DNA from: Deltaproteobacteria bacterium | GTDB lineage: Bacteria > Myxococcota_A > Polyangia > Polyangiales > JADZFZ01 | NCBI GenBank assembly: GCA_020854145.1 | Contig: JADZFZ010001199.1 | Span: 1-32,523, forward strand | Direction of reading: 5' to 3' | Length of the DNA: 32,523 bases | In this document: positions 8,184-15,369 of the stretch, in pieces | How positions within the stretch are numbered: position 1 is the stretch's first letter | How the letters are laid out: the number at the start of each line of letters is the position of its first letter | Notes under the pieces: generated by a model | What the model saw: the letters and a program-made list of their open reading frames with translations, nothing else | Databases searched by the model: none | What the model was told of the DNA's origin: nothing | Program-made: the position numbers and the translations under genes

Positions 8184-9914
8184 GTGCCGCGCGAGCTGTG
8201 CATCGGCGTCGCCTTTGCGTTTTCGCTGTTCACCGCGTGCGGCTCCGCGCCGGCCGTGATCCCCGCGGGTGAAGCTCCGGCGCCTGCCGGGCTGCGCGTC
8301 GAGGTGTGGGCACCCGAGCCCGCCGAGCTCCTGGCGTCGGTCGCGAGCGCGCTCGAGGGCACCTCGTTGGCGCAACGGATCCCGACCGATGTCCCGTCCG
8401 TCCTGTCGGCGATGCTCGAAGGCAGCGACGCGGTCGTCCGCCTCGCCGCACCCGACAGCCCGCTCGGTCTGGTGATCGTGGGCTCCCGCGAGCGGACGGC
8501 GTGGATCGTGCGGCTCCGGACGCTGACCGACCCGGACCGAGCGCGCCTGCAGCTCGCGCCCTCGGGCGTGCCCTGGGCGCGCGTCGTCACCGTGCGCGAC
8601 CGATCGTCGCGCGCGGTCGCCGCGATCGCGAACGACTGGCTCGTGGTCGCCGACGACCGCGGGACCCTCGACGCAACCCTGCCCTATCTCGCGCGAACGC
8701 TCGCGCGGCGTCGTGCGCGCGCGGCGTCGCCTTCGCTCTTTTTTCGTTTCACCGACGGTGCGGCTGCCGACGCGCTGCGGCCGGCCCTCGATCGCCGGTG
8801 GCGCGCCTGGGTACGCGACGCGCGCGAGGCGGCACGGAACGAGCGCGCGCGCCACCGCCTGCCCCCGACGATCGGAGAGCCCGAGGTGCTGATCGACGAG
8901 GTCGACCGAGCCATCGGCCGGCGTCTGTCGTGGCTGCGCGATCTCGGTAGGGGCGAAGGCTCGTTGCGCATCGAGGACGGCGCGGTGCTCGTCGAGGCGA
9001 CGGCCGACGTGCGCGGGCCGAGCTCCCCGCTCGCCCGCACGTTGGGCGGCGAGCCCTCGGCCGGCGCCGCAGCGCAGGGGATCGGCGCGCTGCCCGCGAC
9101 CACGGCATTCGGTTGGAGCGGATCGGCCGGCGCCGCGGCGCGACGCGAGACGACCGAGGACTGGCTCGCAGCCGCCGCGCGAACGTCGGGATCGCGCCTC
9201 GCGGAGGGCGAGCTCGACCGGTGGCGTGCGGCGCTCCGCGCGTTCGACGACGCGGTCGGCGACGATCGCGCCGTCGCGCTCGGAGTCGATGCGAACGGGC
9301 GTCGGACGGTCGCGATCGCGTTCGAGACGCGAGACGAAGCGGCAGCGACCACGGCGTGCAGCGGTCTGGCGGGCGTGCTCGCAGCAGGGCATCTCGCCGA
9401 GGCTTCGTCGGCGCTCGCGGGGTGTGTCCCGCTCCCGACGCCGGAGACGACGCGAGCGCCCGGCTCGGGTCCCTCCATCGCGCGCCCTGCGGGTGATGGC
9501 GGCCGAATCGTGTGCGCGCCGGATCCCACGCGTCGCGACGCGCACGCCGGCGCGCTCGGGTGGAGCCTTCGCGGACGTCTCGGGGGGCTCGCGTGGGCGC
9601 ACGACGTCGAGGCTGCCATCGCGTTGGCGGCGAGCGCGCGCGAGTCGTGGTCCACGCCGAGCGGTGCCTCCATCGCGGGCGACGATCCGGACGCCTCGCG
9701 CTGGCTCGACGCGCAACGCGACGCGTTCTTCGCGCTCGCCGTCTCTCCCTCGGGCATCGTGCGGATCGCGCGCGCGCGTGCGGGCAGCCCTCCACGCGAT
9801 CGTGCCCTGGTCGCCTTCGCTCGGACGCCGCGCGGCATCCGCACGCGAGCGCGCATCCCGATCCGCGCCGCCTTGGCGACCGTCGCGATCGCTCGCATGC
9901 TCGGCTCCGAGTGA
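8184..9914 (+). CDS. Lipoprotein of unknown function
   Basis: 576 residues from a GTG. The N-terminus is a short basic stretch, a hydrophobic core and LFTAC, so C19 should be lipidated. The rest has the codon bias of a real gene but no motif I recognise. It has Ala/Arg-rich helical stretches around 180-230, a region around 290-400 with GIGALPATTAFGWSGS and DDRAVALGVDANG strands, and a Pro/Gly-rich linker near 430. The overall style, with repeated beta-alpha segments evaluating a scalar-like fold, is that of uncharacterised myxobacterial periplasmic proteins. The frame is open far upstream through the opposite-strand helicase, but that part is antisense. The GTG at 8184 is the only usable start in front of the signal peptide. 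No Shine-Dalgarno is visible. It is monocistronic and convergent with the permease gene. Confidence 0.78.
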   Translation: MPRELCIGVAFAFSLFTACGSAPAVIPAGEAPAPAGLRVEVWAPEPAELLASVASALEGTSLAQRIPTDVPSVLSAMLEGSDAVVRLAAPDSPLGLVIVGSRERTAWIVRLRTLTDPDRARLQLAPSGVPWARVVTVRDRSSRAVAAIANDWLVVADDRGTLDATLPYLARTLARRRARAASPSLFFRFTDGAAADALRPALDRRWRAWVRDAREAARNERARHRLPPTIGEPEVLIDEVDRAIGRRLSWLRDLGRGEGSLRIEDGAVLVEATADVRGPSSPLARTLGGEPSAGAAAQGIGALPATTAFGWSGSAGAAARRETTEDWLAAAARTSGSRLAEGELDRWRAALRAFDDAVGDDRAVALGVDANGRRTVAIAFETRDEAAATTACSGLAGVLAAGHLAEASSALAGCVPLPTPETTRAPGSGPSIARPAGDGGRIVCAPDPTRRDAHAGALGWSLRGRLGGLAWAHDVEAAIALAASARESWSTPSGASIAGDDPDASRWLDAQRDAFFALAVSPSGIVRIARARAGSPPRDRALVAFARTPRGIRTRARIPIRAALATVAIARMLGSE

Positions 9915-9935
9915 AGGGGTCACGAGAGATCCCCG

Positions 9936-9997
9936 ACCGTTCGCCACGAGCGCAGTCGAGGCGCGATTGCGTGCTCGACGGGCTCGACGCGAACGGT
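9936..9997. other. Nested inverted repeat between convergent genes
   Basis: Nine-base arms ACCGTTCGC (9936-9944) and GCGAACGGT (9989-9997) match perfectly. Inside lie GTCGAG (9955-9960) and CTCGAC (9974-9979). The structure sits between the ends of the lipoprotein gene (9914) and the permease gene (10030). There is no T-run, so it is at most a weak or factor-assisted transcription end. Confidence 0.35.
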
Positions 9998-10029
9998 GAT
10001 TCGTCACGCCCCGAGTCGGAAGGCTTCGC

Positions 10030-10902
10030 TCAGCCGCGGCCGCGTGGATCGAGTCGATCGCGCAGCCAGTCGCCGGTGAGGTTGAAGCCGAGCACCGTCA
10101 GCGCGATCGCCGCGCCTGCGACCACGGCGACGCGCGGCGTGCGCAGCAGCACACCGGTGCCCTGGTCCAGCACGGCGCCCCACGACACCTCCGCGCCCGG
10201 CCCGAGCCCGAGGAACGACAGGCTCGACTCCGCGAGGATCGTCGCTCCCAGACCGAAGGTCGCCTGCACGACGAGAGGACCGGCGAGGTTCGGCAGCACG
10301 TGCCTCACGACGACGAGGAACGGCGTCTGTCCGAGCGCGCGCGCGGCAGTGACGAACTCGCGCTCCCGGAGCGCCAGCGCCTGGGCCCTCGCGACGCGCG
10401 CATAGAGCACCCACCCGTTGACGCACAACGCAGCCACGAGATGGCCGAGACCCGGCCGCGCGACGAGCGCGAGGATCGCCACGTTGAGCACGATGCTCGG
10501 AAATGCCTGCACCACGTCCGTCACGCGCACGAACGCGGCGTCGAGCACGCCGCCCGCGTAACCGGCCGCCGCGCCGAGCAACGCCCCGAGCGGTGCGCAG
10601 GTGCCGACCACGAGCAACGCGACGAGGGCCGCGAGCCGCGCGCCCGCGAACAGCGACGCGAGCAGGTCCACGCCATTGTCACCGGTGCCGAGCGGGTGAT
10701 CGAGCGAAGGCGCCGCGTACTCGCGCAGGAGGTCGACGTCCGTGACGGCGTGCGGCGCGACCCACGGACCGATGACCGCCGCGGCGAGGAACGCGACGAC
10801 CAGCCCGGGCCCGATCGCGCGCGAGACGCGCCGCAACGTCGTGCGACGGCGGGCGCCGCCGCCTGCGCGAGGACGTACGTCGTCCGCGACGCCGGCGCTC
10901 AC
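10030..10902 (-). CDS. ABC transporter permease, DppC/OppC type
   Basis: 290 residues, an inner-membrane permease of the dipeptide/oligopeptide/nickel ABC importer class. It has a short basic N-terminus, a first span at about 30-48, a periplasmic stretch with a DHPLGTGDNGVD motif typical of DppC, then about five further spans. The EAA loop that contacts the ATPase is REREFVTAARALG, followed by RHVLPN. The C-terminus TGDWLRDRLDPRGRG matches the DppC signature GDxLRDxLDPR. The GTG at 10902 overlaps the stop of the upstream permease as GTGA, so the two are translationally coupled and presumably form a heterodimer. Neither an ATP-binding subunit nor a substrate-binding protein is encoded nearby. 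Ligand unknown; a peptide is the default guess. Confidence 0.93.
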   Translation of the reverse strand: MSAGVADDVRPRAGGGARRRTTLRRVSRAIGPGLVVAFLAAAVIGPWVAPHAVTDVDLLREYAAPSLDHPLGTGDNGVDLLASLFAGARLAALVALLVVGTCAPLGALLGAAAGYAGGVLDAAFVRVTDVVQAFPSIVLNVAILALVARPGLGHLVAALCVNGWVLYARVARAQALALREREFVTAARALGQTPFLVVVRHVLPNLAGPLVVQATFGLGATILAESSLSFLGLGPGAEVSWGAVLDQGTGVLLRTPRVAVVAGAAIALTVLGFNLTGDWLRDRLDPRGRG

Positions 10903-11834
10903 GCGAGCCTCACGCGCGGATCGATGAACGCGTAGAGCAGGTCCACGCCCAGGTTGACCCCGACGTGCAGCGCCGCGACCACGAGCACGCAGCCCTGCAC
11001 CACGGGGATGTCGCGCGCGAGAAAAGCCTCGAGGAACAACGTGCCGAGTCCCGGGCGCTCGAAGATCTTCTCCGTCACGAGCGTGCCGCCGAGCACGGCG
11101 CCCAGCTGCGCACCGCCGACGGTGACGACGGGCAGCAACGCCGTGCGCAGCGCGTGCTTGATCGTGACGGCGAGCGGCCCGAGCCCTCGGGCGCGCGCCG
11201 CCAGGACGTAGTTCTCGTTGAGGACCTCGAGCATGGATGCGCGCGTCATGCGGGTCAGCAACGCGGCGAGCGCGGCGCCCAAGGTGATCGCCGGAAGCAC
11301 GAGCGCGGGCACCCCGTGCGCGTCGTCGCCCGGGAGCGGCAGCACGCGAAGCTTCACGGCAAACAGCAATATCAGCAAGGGGCCCAGCCAGATCGCGGGC
11401 ATCGCCAGACCTGCGAGCGAGCTCGCGCTCGCGATCCGATCCCATGCGGTCCCGCGACGGGTCGCGGCCGTGACGCCCAGCGGCAGCGCGAGCGACCACG
11501 CGACGAGCACCGCAGCGAGCGCGAGCGCGACCGTGTCGGGCAGCACCTCCGAGATGCGCGACGCCACCGTCTCGTCGGGCTGGCGAAACGATCGGCCCAT
11601 CGTGCCGCCGGCCAGGTCGCCGAGGAACGCACCGTATTGCGTCGTGATCGGGAGATCGAGCCGGAGGTGCCGCCGAAGCGCTGCGCGATCCTCGGAGGAC
11701 GCTGCATCGCCGAGCATCTGCTCGACGGGATCACCCGGCAGGACGTGCAGCAGGAGGAACACCGCCGTCGCGACGGCGAGCACCGTGAGCGCGCCTTCGA
11801 CGACCCGACGCGCGACGTACCGGGCGAGCATCAC
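10899..11834 (-). CDS. ABC transporter permease, DppB/OppB type
   Basis: 311 residues. It has the DppB N-terminus (YVARRVVEGALTVLAVATAVFLLLH, with LPGDPVEQ following) and a periplasmic loop with LGLDLPITxQY-like spacing (LRLDLPITTQYGAFLGDLAGGTMG). About five more spans follow, and the EAA loop NENYVLAARARGLG precedes KHALRTALLPV. The C-terminal DLLYAFIDPRVRLA is the family's closing DPR motif. It pairs with the DppC-type permease in the same operon. The start is either the GTG at 11834 or the ATG at 11831. Both overlap the stop of the preceding lipoprotein gene, so translation is coupled. Expected role: half of the membrane channel of a peptide-like importer. Confidence 0.93.
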   Translation of the reverse strand: MMLARYVARRVVEGALTVLAVATAVFLLLHVLPGDPVEQMLGDAASSEDRAALRRHLRLDLPITTQYGAFLGDLAGGTMGRSFRQPDETVASRISEVLPDTVALALAAVLVAWSLALPLGVTAATRRGTAWDRIASASSLAGLAMPAIWLGPLLILLFAVKLRVLPLPGDDAHGVPALVLPAITLGAALAALLTRMTRASMLEVLNENYVLAARARGLGPLAVTIKHALRTALLPVVTVGGAQLGAVLGGTLVTEKIFERPGLGTLFLEAFLARDIPVVQGCVLVVAALHVGVNLGVDLLYAFIDPRVRLA

Positions 11835-12250
11835 GGCACGCCGCAGTACCTCGAAGAATCACGGTCATCCAACACCCTGCTGAGGTCGCCGTCCGCCGAC
11901 AGGCACGCATAGCCGTCACGGCAATCGTCGTCGCTCTCGCACGCGTAGAGGCACCAGCGGTCGGCCAGCCGATCGACGTTGGGACGGAACTCCACGCAGA
12001 TGGCCTCTTCGGGGCACGTGCCGCGCTCGCAGCCGCGCACCGTGCAGTAGCCCTCCGGCTGCGCCGTGTCGCAGATGCGGTCGCCGTTGGCGGAGCAGTC
12101 GACGCTGGTCGAGCAGTCGTCGCCGATCTCCGGCGTGCACCCGACGGCGAGCACCGCCAGCAACCCGACGAGCGTGACTGCGGGGAGATGGCGAGGGAGC
12201 GCCCGCGACACCGACGCCAGGGTCGAGCAGGAGCGCGATCGGCGGATCAT
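11831..12250 (-). CDS. Small Cys-rich lipoprotein, first gene of the permease operon
   Basis: 139 residues. A basic n-region and a hydrophobic segment end in VLAVGC, giving a mature lipoprotein of about 100 residues starting CTPE. The mature part contains at least ten further cysteines in a pattern such as CSTSVDCSANGDRICD, CTVRGCERGTCPEEAIC and CLYACESDDDCRDGYAC. This Cys-rich type with small disulfide modules is frequent in myxobacterial surface lipoproteins. It does not resemble a solute-binding protein; it is far too small. The stop overlaps the downstream permease start, so the three genes look like one operon. A TAGCCT hexamer ten bases before the ATG may be its promoter. Whether it helps transport is unknown. 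Confidence 0.82.
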   Translation of the reverse strand: MIRRSRSCSTLASVSRALPRHLPAVTLVGLLAVLAVGCTPEIGDDCSTSVDCSANGDRICDTAQPEGYCTVRGCERGTCPEEAICVEFRPNVDRLADRWCLYACESDDDCRDGYACLSADGDLSRVLDDRDSSRYCGVP

Positions 12251-12260
12251 GGTGGCGCGG

Positions 12261-12266
12261 AGGCTA
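12261..12266 (-). promoter_or_regulatory. -10 hexamer TAGCCT before the lipoprotein ATG at 12250
   Basis: Reads TAGCCT on the minus strand and ends ten bases before the ATG. The start has no Shine-Dalgarno sequence, so a very short leader is likely. No -35 was found. Confidence 0.4.
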
Positions 12267-12689
12267 GTACCGATCGCTGGAAATGCGACCGCATTCTGTG
12301 GGCAGGGGCGACCGCACCGTGCCCTCCTGCGGCCTGCACGAACGCAACAACCGAGCAGGTCCCGCAGCGGCCGGGCGGCAAACTGCGACGTTCGGTCACC
12401 CGCACGACATGGATGTCATGCCGCGCGGTCCTCGACCGGAGCTCGGCAACATCCGCCGACCCACCCAAGCTCAATCATCTCGAATGGTTGAGCTCGATCG
12501 CGGACGGGAGCGCGGTGCCTCGGAGCCCCTGGCACCGGCGTTGCTCTGGGTGGACATCGAGCTTCGGCTGAATCATCGAGCAGCCCTGGCTTCCATCGAT
12601 CGCTTATCTCAGGTCGCCCCGGGACCCTCTTGGCTTCCCAGCTTCCTTCTTCCGGGCGCCCTTCTTGGATCCTCGCTTTTGCACGCGGT

Positions 12690-12726
12690 CGGACGGCGTA
12701 GCCGTCCGCTCCGAGCCTGCTCGGAG
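12690..12726. repeat. Two adjacent perfect hairpins
   Basis: CGGACGGC (12690-12697) pairs with GCCGTCCG (12701-12708) around a three-base GTA loop. Immediately next, CTCCGAG (12709-12715) pairs with CTCGGAG (12720-12726) around a four-base loop. No T-run follows on either strand, so this is not a standard terminator. Confidence 0.7.
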
Positions 12727-12750
12727 GGGCCGCTCTCGCTTGGCTTGGTA

Positions 12751-12811
12751 CTTCGCTTCCCTTTTTCTCGTCCCTTCGCTTAGTTCAGCTTCGCTTTCTT
12801 CGTCTTCGCTT
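12751..12811. repeat. Four copies of CTTCGCTT in 61 bp
   Basis: Copies start at 12751, 12774, 12789 and 12804. The last two belong to a 15-bp tandem unit, CTTCGCTTTCTTC plus two bases. On the minus strand this is AAGCGAAG. Confidence 0.75.
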
Positions 12812-12919
12812 TCTTCCCGTATCGTCCCTGCCTCGTATGGCACTGCTTCGAGGGACGGCGGCACGCAGCGGAACGAGATCCTCCGTCCGTCGTCGCCGTC
12901 CGCAGCTTAGCTTCCCGCG

Positions 12920-12974
12920 CTTGCTTGGCTTCGTGTGCACTTGCTTGGCTTCGTGCGACTTGCTTGCCTTCGTG
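12920..12974. repeat. Three copies of a 16-bp direct repeat
   Basis: CTTGCTTGGCTTCGTG at 12920-12935 and 12940-12955, with a one-mismatch copy at 12959-12974 and a partial fourth near 12980. Spacers are three to four bases, too short for CRISPR spacers. Confidence 0.75.
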
Positions 12975-13260
12975 ACCCGCTTGCCTTGTGAGTGTCGCCT
13001 TTCCCCCGCCACTCACCCTCTGCTCAGACCGCTGAACTTCTGCTTCCTCTTTACTTTTTCCACTTTTCTTCCCTGTAGCGTCTCCCGCTCTCCGTCGCTT
13101 CTGGACGGGGCGGTCGCTGTCGCGCGCACCCCTGCGGCTGCGCTGCGATGACGGTTCGAGCTGCAACGTTGGTTCGTCGCTCCAGCTCGTTCGGTGACGA
13201 CAGGCGGCCGGGCATGCGCCTCGGGCTGCCTCCGATTCTCTCGTCCATGGCGGTCAGATG

Positions 13261-13306
13261 GCGCCGCCCGGGGCCCTGCGCTCACACGCTGGCCCCGGGC
13301 GGGCGC
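13261..13306. other. Long GC-rich hairpin upstream of the lipoprotein gene at 13362
   Basis: A 12-bp perfect stem pairs 13264-13275 with 13291-13302, its core being CGCCCGGGGCC against GGCCCCGGGCG. Three more pairs form after a one-base bulge, and the 15-base loop can close a further GCG/CGC pair set. It lies upstream of the proposed promoter at 13349. It may block read-through into the lipoprotein gene; no T-run follows. Confidence 0.6.
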
Positions 13307-13348
13307 ACGTCTTGGTTGCGCGGGCTTCCCTCGCTTCGCGGCAGTCGA

Positions 13349-13354
13349 TATCCT
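13349..13354 (+). promoter_or_regulatory. -10 hexamer TATCCT before the ATG at 13362
   Basis: TATCCT ends seven bases before the ATG, which has no Shine-Dalgarno sequence. This is the spacing expected for a leaderless transcript. Confidence 0.5.
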
Positions 13355-13361
13355 CGCGCCC

Positions 13362-13853
13362 ATGCGTGACGTGCGCCTCCAGCTCGTTTCGTTCGCCCTC
13401 GTCGCCGGGCTGCTCGCGTCGTGGGGATGCGCGCAGCAGCGCGACAACTTCCGCCGGGCCGAAGACCACTACGCCGCGGCGCGCTACGACGCGGCCGAAC
13501 GCTGGTGGACTGAGATGGAGCCGGAGGTCGGCGGGATGTCGCTCGAGCTCCGCACGCGGTTCTACTACCTGCGCGGGATGACGGCGTACCGCCTGCAGAA
13601 GCGGTGGGACGCGCGGCACTATCTCGCGATCGCGCGCGAGCTCAACGGCGATCAGGGCGCGCTCCTCGGCTCGTCGTGGACCGAGACGCTGCAACGCACG
13701 TTGACCGAGCTGAACGTGGACGAAGGCGCGGGCGCTCCGGGCGAAGGCGGCGGCGGATCGCCCGACGACGAGGGCGGCTCCGAGGCGCCCGGCGCGTCCA
13801 CCGACGAGCGCCGACGCGGAGCGAGCGACGACGAAGACGGCTTCGGCGACTGA
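13362..13853 (+). CDS. Small TPR-like lipoprotein
   Basis: 163 residues. The signal peptide ends LLASWGC, so the mature lipoprotein starts CAQQ. Residues about 28-115 form paired helices of TPR type (RRAEDHYAAARYDAAERWWTEM, then a tyrosine-rich LRGMTAYRLQKRWDARHYLAIAREL). The last 45 residues are a Gly/Asp/Glu-rich disordered tail. The ATG at 13362 is preceded at seven bases by TATCCT and has no Shine-Dalgarno. TPR lipoproteins usually act as assembly or docking proteins at the outer membrane; the partner is unknown. The gene ends 32 bp before a bidirectional terminator that it shares with the convergent YdcH-family gene. The strong hairpin upstream at 13261-13306 separates it from the non-coding region. 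Confidence 0.83.
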   Translation: MRDVRLQLVSFALVAGLLASWGCAQQRDNFRRAEDHYAAARYDAAERWWTEMEPEVGGMSLELRTRFYYLRGMTAYRLQKRWDARHYLAIARELNGDQGALLGSSWTETLQRTLTELNVDEGAGAPGEGGGGSPDDEGGSEAPGASTDERRRGASDDEDGFGD

Positions 13854-13885
13854 CGCGCTCGGAAGGCGTGCGCCCGAAAACGCGA

Positions 13886-13912
13886 AGGGCCCGGTGACGA
13901 TCACCAGGCCCT
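13886..13912. terminator. Bidirectional intrinsic-type terminator
   Basis: AGGGCC...GGTGA pairs with TCACC...GGCCCT around a CGA loop, giving an 11-bp stem with one C/A mismatch. On the minus strand TTTT follows eight bases after the stem. It lies between two convergent genes and probably serves both. Confidence 0.72.
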
Positions 13913-13943
13913 CCAGGATCTCGTTCGAGCCGAAGTTACCGAG

Positions 13944-14135
13944 TTACTTCGAGCCACCCAGTCGGGTCGCTATCAAGTCCTTCGCGACCAGCTTCGCTTT
14001 CTTGAGCTGACGCGCCTCCCATTGCTCCGTCGGGGTGAGGAAGGCGCGGCGGTCGAGCTCGGCTACGCGACGCGCGAGCTTCTGATGGTGCTCGACCAGC
14101 TCATTGACTTCCGACTGCTTCGGCACGGACTTCAT
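13944..14135 (-). CDS. YdcH-family (DUF465) small coiled-coil protein
   Basis: 63 residues, cytoplasmic, highly charged and alpha-helical. The pattern VEHHQKLARRVAELDRR, then LTPTEQWEARQLKKAKLVAKDLI, matches the DUF465/YdcH family (two antiparallel helices with a central LTP-E turn) over nearly its full length. Function is not established for the family. The ATG at 14135 has GGGAGG four bases upstream, one of the best ribosome sites in the window. Transcription would end at the shared hairpin at 13886-13912. An inverted repeat (14152-14174) and a tandem repeat (14220-14251) lie in its upstream region and may regulate it. Confidence 0.9.
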   Translation of the reverse strand: MKSVPKQSEVNELVEHHQKLARRVAELDRRAFLTPTEQWEARQLKKAKLVAKDLIATRLGGSK

Positions 14136-14151
14136 GGAACCTCCCAGTCAT

Positions 14152-14174
14152 GGTCTCGAACCGGATCCGAGACC
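14152..14174. promoter_or_regulatory. Inverted repeat upstream of the YdcH-family gene
   Basis: GGTCTCG (14152-14158) and CGAGACC (14168-14174) are a perfect seven-base inverted repeat spaced by nine bases, 17 bases upstream of the start codon. It could be an operator or a leader hairpin near the ribosome site. Confidence 0.4.
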
Positions 14175-14219
14175 GGAACGATGGACCGCGGCTAGCGACG
14201 CGACGCCGCGAACCTCCTG

Positions 14220-14251
14220 GAGCCGAACGTATGCTGAGCCGAAAGGTATGC
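14220..14251. repeat. Tandem 16-bp direct repeat, possible regulator site
   Basis: GAGCCGAACGTATGC (14220-14234) and GAGCCGAAAGGTATGC (14236-14251) repeat with a period of 16 bp and differ by one indel and one base. The location, 85-116 bp upstream of the YdcH-family gene, suits a transcription-factor array. Confidence 0.5.
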
Positions 14252-14350
14252 GACGAGGGTACGGGGCCGGCCGTCGAGGTGTCAACGCTCGGAGGCGACC
14301 GGCGACAATCGCGGGAGAACCCAGGCGGAAAACCAGCGCTTCGGGTGGCG

Positions 14351-14391
14351 CACCTCACCTCGTCTCGTGGGCCCAACCCCGAGGTGCGGTG
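14351..14391. other. Imperfect 12-bp hairpin in the lolA upstream region
   Basis: CACCTCACCTCG (14351-14362) pairs with CGAGGTGCGGTG (14380-14391) with one mismatch and a 17-base loop. It looks faintly like an anticodon and T arm, but I rejected a tRNA. Confidence 0.45.
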
Positions 14392-14583
14392 CTCGATTCC
14401 CGAGACCTCCGTGGTAAGGCTTCGTCCGCTCGCGCGTTGTGGTGACACGAGCGATTGGATTCCGCCGGCCGCCCGCGCCAGCGGGTGACGGCGAGGGCGC
14501 GACGTGCCCGAGCGCCGAAGGGCGTGTGAATGTAGCGGCGTGGTCAGGGGTCAGCATCGATGGACGGACGAATCGGAGGAACC

Positions 14584-15369
14584 ATGAACAAGCGCTCTCT
14601 GCGTGCCCTGCTCGCCGTGATCGGCGTGTCGGCGGCCTCGACGGCGCTTCTCGCGCAGGCGCAGCAGCCACGGTCCGACGCCGGCCGCGCCGCGACCCCT
14701 GCACGAACCGCGGATGCGGGCACGCGCGCCACGCCGACGCCACGGACCGGAGCTCCCGCCGACGCGGGAACCGGCAGCGCGCGTCTGACCGCCGACCAGG
14801 TCGCCGCCCAGATCCAGGCCTTCTACGACCGGACCCGTGACGTCGAGGCCGACTTCGCGCAGACCTACGTCAACAAGCTCTACAACAAGACCGAGCGCTC
14901 GCGCGGGCGCGTCTTCTTCCGCAAGCCGGGACAGATGCGTTGGGAGTACGCGCAGCCGAGCGGCAACCTCATCGTCTCGGACGGCGAGACCATGTGGGTC
15001 TACGAGGCCGAAGCCCGACAGGCCTATCGACGTCGTGTCACCGACTCGGAGCTGCCGACCGCGCTCTCGTTTCTCACGGGCACGGGCCGGCTCGCGACCG
15101 ACTTCACCTTCCGGCTGCTCGACGCGCGGCGGCAGAACTTCCCCGAAGGCATCGTGCTCGAGCTCCGTCCGAGGCGCGCCAACCCGCACTACGACCGACT
15201 GCTCTTCTACGTCGACCCGCAGACGTTCCAGGTCCGGCGCACGCTCATCATCGATCCGCAGGGCAACCGCAACCGCTTCGACTTCCTGCGGATGCGTTAC
15301 AACCGCGGCATCCCCGCGACCCGCTTCCGCTGGAACCCCCCGCGCGGCACCCGCATCATCACTCCCTGA
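14584..15369 (+). CDS. lolA: Outer-membrane lipoprotein carrier protein LolA
   Basis: 261 residues. The signal peptide (MNKRSLRALLAVIGVSAASTALLAQA) is followed by an Ala/Pro/Thr-rich linker to about residue 58. The LolA fold then occupies the rest: AAQIQAFYDRTRDVEADFAQ, then RGRVFFRKPGQMRWEYAQPSGNLIVSDGETMWVY, LSFLTGTGRLATDF and YVDPQTFQVRRTLIIDPQGNRNRFDF. Strand by strand this is the periplasmic chaperone that takes lipoproteins from the LolCDE complex to the outer membrane. The pre-domain linker makes it longer than E. coli LolA. The ATG at 14584 has GGAGGA just upstream. The gene ends 11 bp inside the convergent TPR lipoprotein gene. It fits a region that codes for many lipoproteins. Confidence 0.92.
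   Translation: MNKRSLRALLAVIGVSAASTALLAQAQQPRSDAGRAATPARTADAGTRATPTPRTGAPADAGTGSARLTADQVAAQIQAFYDRTRDVEADFAQTYVNKLYNKTERSRGRVFFRKPGQMRWEYAQPSGNLIVSDGETMWVYEAEARQAYRRRVTDSELPTALSFLTGTGRLATDFTFRLLDARRQNFPEGIVLELRPRRANPHYDRLLFYVDPQTFQVRRTLIIDPQGNRNRFDFLRMRYNRGIPATRFRWNPPRGTRIITP

Larger units (their letters stand above)
12251..13361. other. 1.1-kb gap: pyrimidine-rich, hairpins and short repeats, no convincing gene
   Basis: No reading frame here has the high-GC third positions of its neighbours, a recognisable domain and a ribosome site together. From about 12600 to 13110 the plus strand is strongly C/T-rich and visibly less GC-rich. The minus strand is correspondingly rich in GAAG and AAGCGAAG, so all minus frames translate into Lys/Glu/Arg-rich, unlikely proteins. 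The stretch contains two adjacent hairpins (12690-12726), an eight-base repeat (12751-12811), a 16-base repeat (12920-12974) and a long GC-rich hairpin (13261-13306). It may be a decayed gene, a repeat-derived spacer or a non-coding RNA locus. Confidence 0.6.
14136..14583. other. 448-bp intergenic region between divergent YdcH-family gene and lolA
   Basis: No coding region is seen. It holds an inverted repeat next to the YdcH start, a 16-bp tandem direct repeat, and a 12-bp imperfect hairpin (14351-14362 with 14380-14391). The promoters of both flanking genes should lie here, but I could not assign either with confidence. Confidence 0.55.

Noticed and set aside
8109..10007. Long minus-strand frame continuing upstream of the helicase
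   Set aside because: It is antisense to the 8184-9914 lipoprotein, Arg-rich and without motifs. Stop codons are simply rare at this GC content.
12920..12992. CRISPR array
   Set aside because: Repeat units are 16 bp with three- to five-base spacers and no cas genes lie nearby.
12604..13166. Minus-strand Lys/Glu/Arg-rich reading frames in the large gap
   Set aside because: Several overlapping frames show the same bias, which comes from purine-rich repeats. None has a domain, a good start or codon use like the neighbours, and the hairpins and repeats cut through them.
14335..14410. tRNA-like segment with anticodon- and T-arm-like pieces
   Set aside because: The T stem has at most two of five pairs, the anticodon loop length is wrong and no acceptor stem closes. 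It is a chance hairpin in GC-rich DNA.
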